A DNA stretch of 17,296 nt, from positions 1 to 17,296 of the forward strand of contig CAYPID010000044.1 of the NCBI GenBank assembly GCA_964410725.1, given 5' to 3'. The notes under the pieces were generated by a model that saw nothing but the letters and a program-made list of their open reading frames with translations, had not been told where the DNA came from and did no database searches. Of the stretch, positions 15,437 to 17,296 are shown one piece after another. How positions within the stretch are numbered: the stretch's first letter is position 1; each line of letters starts with the position of its first letter. This DNA comes from CALAZP01 sp964410725 (GTDB lineage Bacteria > Bacteroidota > Bacteroidia > Chitinophagales > Saprospiraceae). The translations under genes and the position numbers were made by a program.

Positions 15437-17296
15437 ATGAAATTTCTTGCTGCATTTGCCCAACCAAAAATAATTTTATTCTTTTTCATTAGTCAATTAA
15501 TTTTTACGACAATAATTTTTCCAAAATATCAAAATCAATTGAAAGCCATTGCAGGGGAAACCTCTGCCGTTTTGGATGTTCGAATGTCCTACGATTTAGA
15601 AACCGTTCAATCCCTTTTTGACCAATATGGCCCTGAAGGCAGAGCAATATCGATGAAAGTACATTACCTCATTGATATGCTTTATCCCATCTTCTACGGA
15701 GGCTTCCTGGTCCTCTTATTAATCTATCTAATGGAGAAAAACAATTGGATAGGATGGCTGCCCTTAGCGGGAATAGTTTTGGATGTAGCGGAAAACTTAT
15801 CCATATTGAGACTATTGAATCAATATCCCAATATTACCGAGAATATGGTCCTTATGAGTAGTGTTTTTACCATGGGAAAATGGATAACCCTAAGCATCTC
15901 CATTTTATTCATTCTGTTCTATTCCATCAAAAAATTGACCCAATTATTTGTTCTGATTCCACTGCTTTTCCTAATCAGTTGTGGCCCAGTTGAAAAACAA
16001 CGACCTAATGTGGTATTTATCCTCGCTGATGATCAACGGGCAGATGCCCTAAGTATCTACGGTAATTCAGTAGTTCAAACTCCAAATATTGATCAATTGG
16101 GGCAGGAGGGAACGCGATTCACCAATGCCTATATCATGGGCGGTCATCATGGAGCCATCTGTGCGCCTTCCAGGGCTATGTTGATGAGTGGCTTAAATTT
16201 ATTTCGAGTATATGACCGCCTCAACGGCGTGCGAACCATGCCCATGGCCTTTCGCGAAGCGGGTTATCGCTCCTTTGGAACCGGCAAATGGCACAATGAA
16301 AAGGAAGCATTCGAAGCGGCTTTTTCAGATGCTAAGAGTGTTTATCTAGGTGGAATGGCCAACCATTTCGATGTACCTGTTAGAGATTATGGGCCAGATG
16401 GACGATTAGGAGAACCGGTAAGAAAAGGTTTCAGCACTCGCATCTTCACCGATGCTTGTTTGTCGTTCATCGAACAACATCTAATAGAAAGCGATACCAC
16501 TCCTTTCTTTGCCTACATTGCCTACACTGCACCTCACGACCCCTATTCTCCAGATTTTGACTATATCAACCGATACGAACCAGAACAGATTCCACTGCCT
16601 GAGAATTTTCTCGGAGTACACCCCTTTAATATCCACGACCCTTTAGTGCGCGATGAAAATCTTACCGGATGGCCTCGACATCCCGATACCATCCAAATGA
16701 TTTTAGCGGATTACTACGGACTGATCAGTCAAATAGACGATGAGGTTGGAAGAATTATCCAATTGCTCAAAGAAAAAGGGGTCTATGACAATACCATTAT
16801 AGTTTACGGTGCAGATAACGGCTTAGCCATAGGCAGCCATGGGTTGCTTGGCAAACAAAACCTATACGAGCACAGTATTAAAATCCCATTAATCATTAAA
16901 GGTCCTGGTGTCCCTTCGGGAAAAGTTACCGATGCCTATGCCTATTTATTAGACTTATTCCCCACTTTGGGTGAAATGGCAGGGGTGGAAGCCCCCTCGG
17001 ATATCGATGGTCTTAGTTTGATGCCCATCATTAAAGGAGACCAGCCAAGTATTCGCAATGAAATTTTCACCGCCTATAGAAATGTCAGTCGGGCATTAAC
17101 TACCCCACAATGGAAGTTAATAGAATATCCTGGCATTGATCATACCCAGTTATTTGACTTAGAAAAGGACCCTAACGAAAAAAACAACTTGGTTGCGAAT
17201 GAGCAGTGGTTATCGACCATTGATTCTTTAAAGTTGGTGATACAACAATGGCAAAACAATTTAGGAGATACCCTTGATTTGGATACACCACCTTGG
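15437..17296 (+). CDS. Membrane-protein/sulfatase fusion: N-terminal multi-pass domain in frame with an S1-type sulfatase (3' end outside window)
   Basis: One uninterrupted frame from the ATG at 15437 to the window edge, 620 codons with no stop. Residues 1-166 are a small membrane protein with about four helices (around 11-29, 82-99, 104-123 and 146-163), containing GPEGRAISMKVHYLIDMLYP and AGIVLDVAENLSILRLL; it resembles stand-alone Bacteroidota proteins of about 170 residues. Residues 167-182 (LTQLFVLIPLLFLISC) look like a complete lipoprotein signal with the cysteine at 182. An S1 sulfatase follows: VVFILADDQ (metal ligands D198, D199), CAPSR (C242, the formylglycine site), GTGKWH (K284), TAPHDPY (H367), YGADNG (D460, N461) and LGKQ (K473). 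Sulfatases of this kind remove sulfate esters from glycans or small molecules. The sulfatase may instead start at the TTG at 15935. The junction is one base from an ATGA gene overlap, so the fusion may be recent or an error. Confidence 0.82.
   Translation, partial: MKFLAAFAQPKIILFFFISQLIFTTIIFPKYQNQLKAIAGETSAVLDVRMSYDLETVQSLFDQYGPEGRAISMKVHYLIDMLYPIFYGGFLVLLLIYLMEKNNWIGWLPLAGIVLDVAENLSILRLLNQYPNITENMVLMSSVFTMGKWITLSISILFILFYSIKKLTQLFVLIPLLFLISCGPVEKQRPNVVFILADDQRADALSIYGNSVVQTPNIDQLGQEGTRFTNAYIMGGHHGAICAPSRAMLMSGLNLFRVYDRLNGVRTMPMAFREAGYRSFGTGKWHNEKEAFEAAFSDAKSVYLGGMANHFDVPVRDYGPDGRLGEPVRKGFSTRIFTDACLSFIEQHLIESDTTPFFAYIAYTAPHDPYSPDFDYINRYEPEQIPLPENFLGVHPFNIHDPLVRDENLTGWPRHPDTIQMILADYYGLISQIDDEVGRIIQLLKEKGVYDNTIIVYGADNGLAIGSHGLLGKQNLYEHSIKIPLIIKGPGVPSGKVTDAYAYLLDLFPTLGEMAGVEAPSDIDGLSLMPIIKGDQPSIRNEIFTAYRNVSRALTTPQWKLIEYPGIDHTQLFDLEKDPNEKNNLVANEQWLSTIDSLKLVIQQWQNNLGDTLDLDTPPW

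Overview
The window looks like a chromosomal segment of a Bacteroidota bacterium, probably a marine or other glycan-degrading one. The evidence is a promoter of the Bacteroidota type (TAnnTTTG -7 box), almost no Shine-Dalgarno sequences, many lipoproteins, and families typical of that phylum: a DUF4838 hydrolase, a sulfatase, a Pirellula/Verrucomicrobium-type haem protein and a small 'KefB-like' membrane protein. I cannot place it to genus. No rRNA, tRNA, CRISPR array or complete insertion sequence is visible.

Layout. (1) 1-602: C-terminal part of an Rpn/PD-(D/E)XK transposase-like nuclease, cut by the window edge and unusually G-rich on its sense strand. A two-copy 58-bp tandem repeat follows it. 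(2) 828-2081: a small regulatory cluster of a multi-pass membrane protein, a winged-helix regulator (ATGA overlap) and a small three-helix membrane protein. Both transcription units start with the same 22-nt sequence, which carries a CTTTGAA/TTCAAAG dyad. (3) 2128-7219: an exported redox cluster. A beta-propeller/cytochrome c lipoprotein is divergent from a parallel beta-helix lipoprotein and a dihaem cytochrome c lipoprotein; the latter two are a known co-occurring pair of unknown function. (4) 7229-7500: a small gene that appears frameshifted. (5) 7523-11921, minus strand: a five-gene operon for 2-keto-3-deoxygluconate kinase, KDPG aldolase and a TRAP transporter (DctP, DctQ, DctM). Every junction overlaps: three by 4 nt (ATGA/ATGA/GTGA) and the last by 14 nt. 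(6) 12009-14237: a secreted DUF4838 hydrolase with a C-terminal F5/8C-like domain, divergent from the kinase. (7) 14234-15379: an MFS permease, convergent with the hydrolase and overlapping it by 4 nt. (8) 15437 to the right edge: one uninterrupted frame joining a small multi-pass membrane protein to an S1-type sulfatase.

How the genes may work together. Regions 5-8 read as a uronate-glycan utilisation locus. The sulfatase and the DUF4838 protein would act outside the cytoplasm on a sulfated or uronic-acid-containing glycan. The TRAP system would import the acidic sugar, and the kinase and aldolase would convert KDG through KDPG to pyruvate and glyceraldehyde 3-phosphate. No isomerase, reductase, dehydratase, lyase or SusC/SusD pair is present here, so either KDG itself is imported or the intermediate steps are encoded elsewhere. 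The redox cluster may be an independent module.

The most notable observations are the membrane-protein/sulfatase fusion, whose junction is one base away from an ordinary ATGA gene overlap; the duplicated operator beside the winged-helix gene; the exported redox cluster; and the self-contained KDG import operon.
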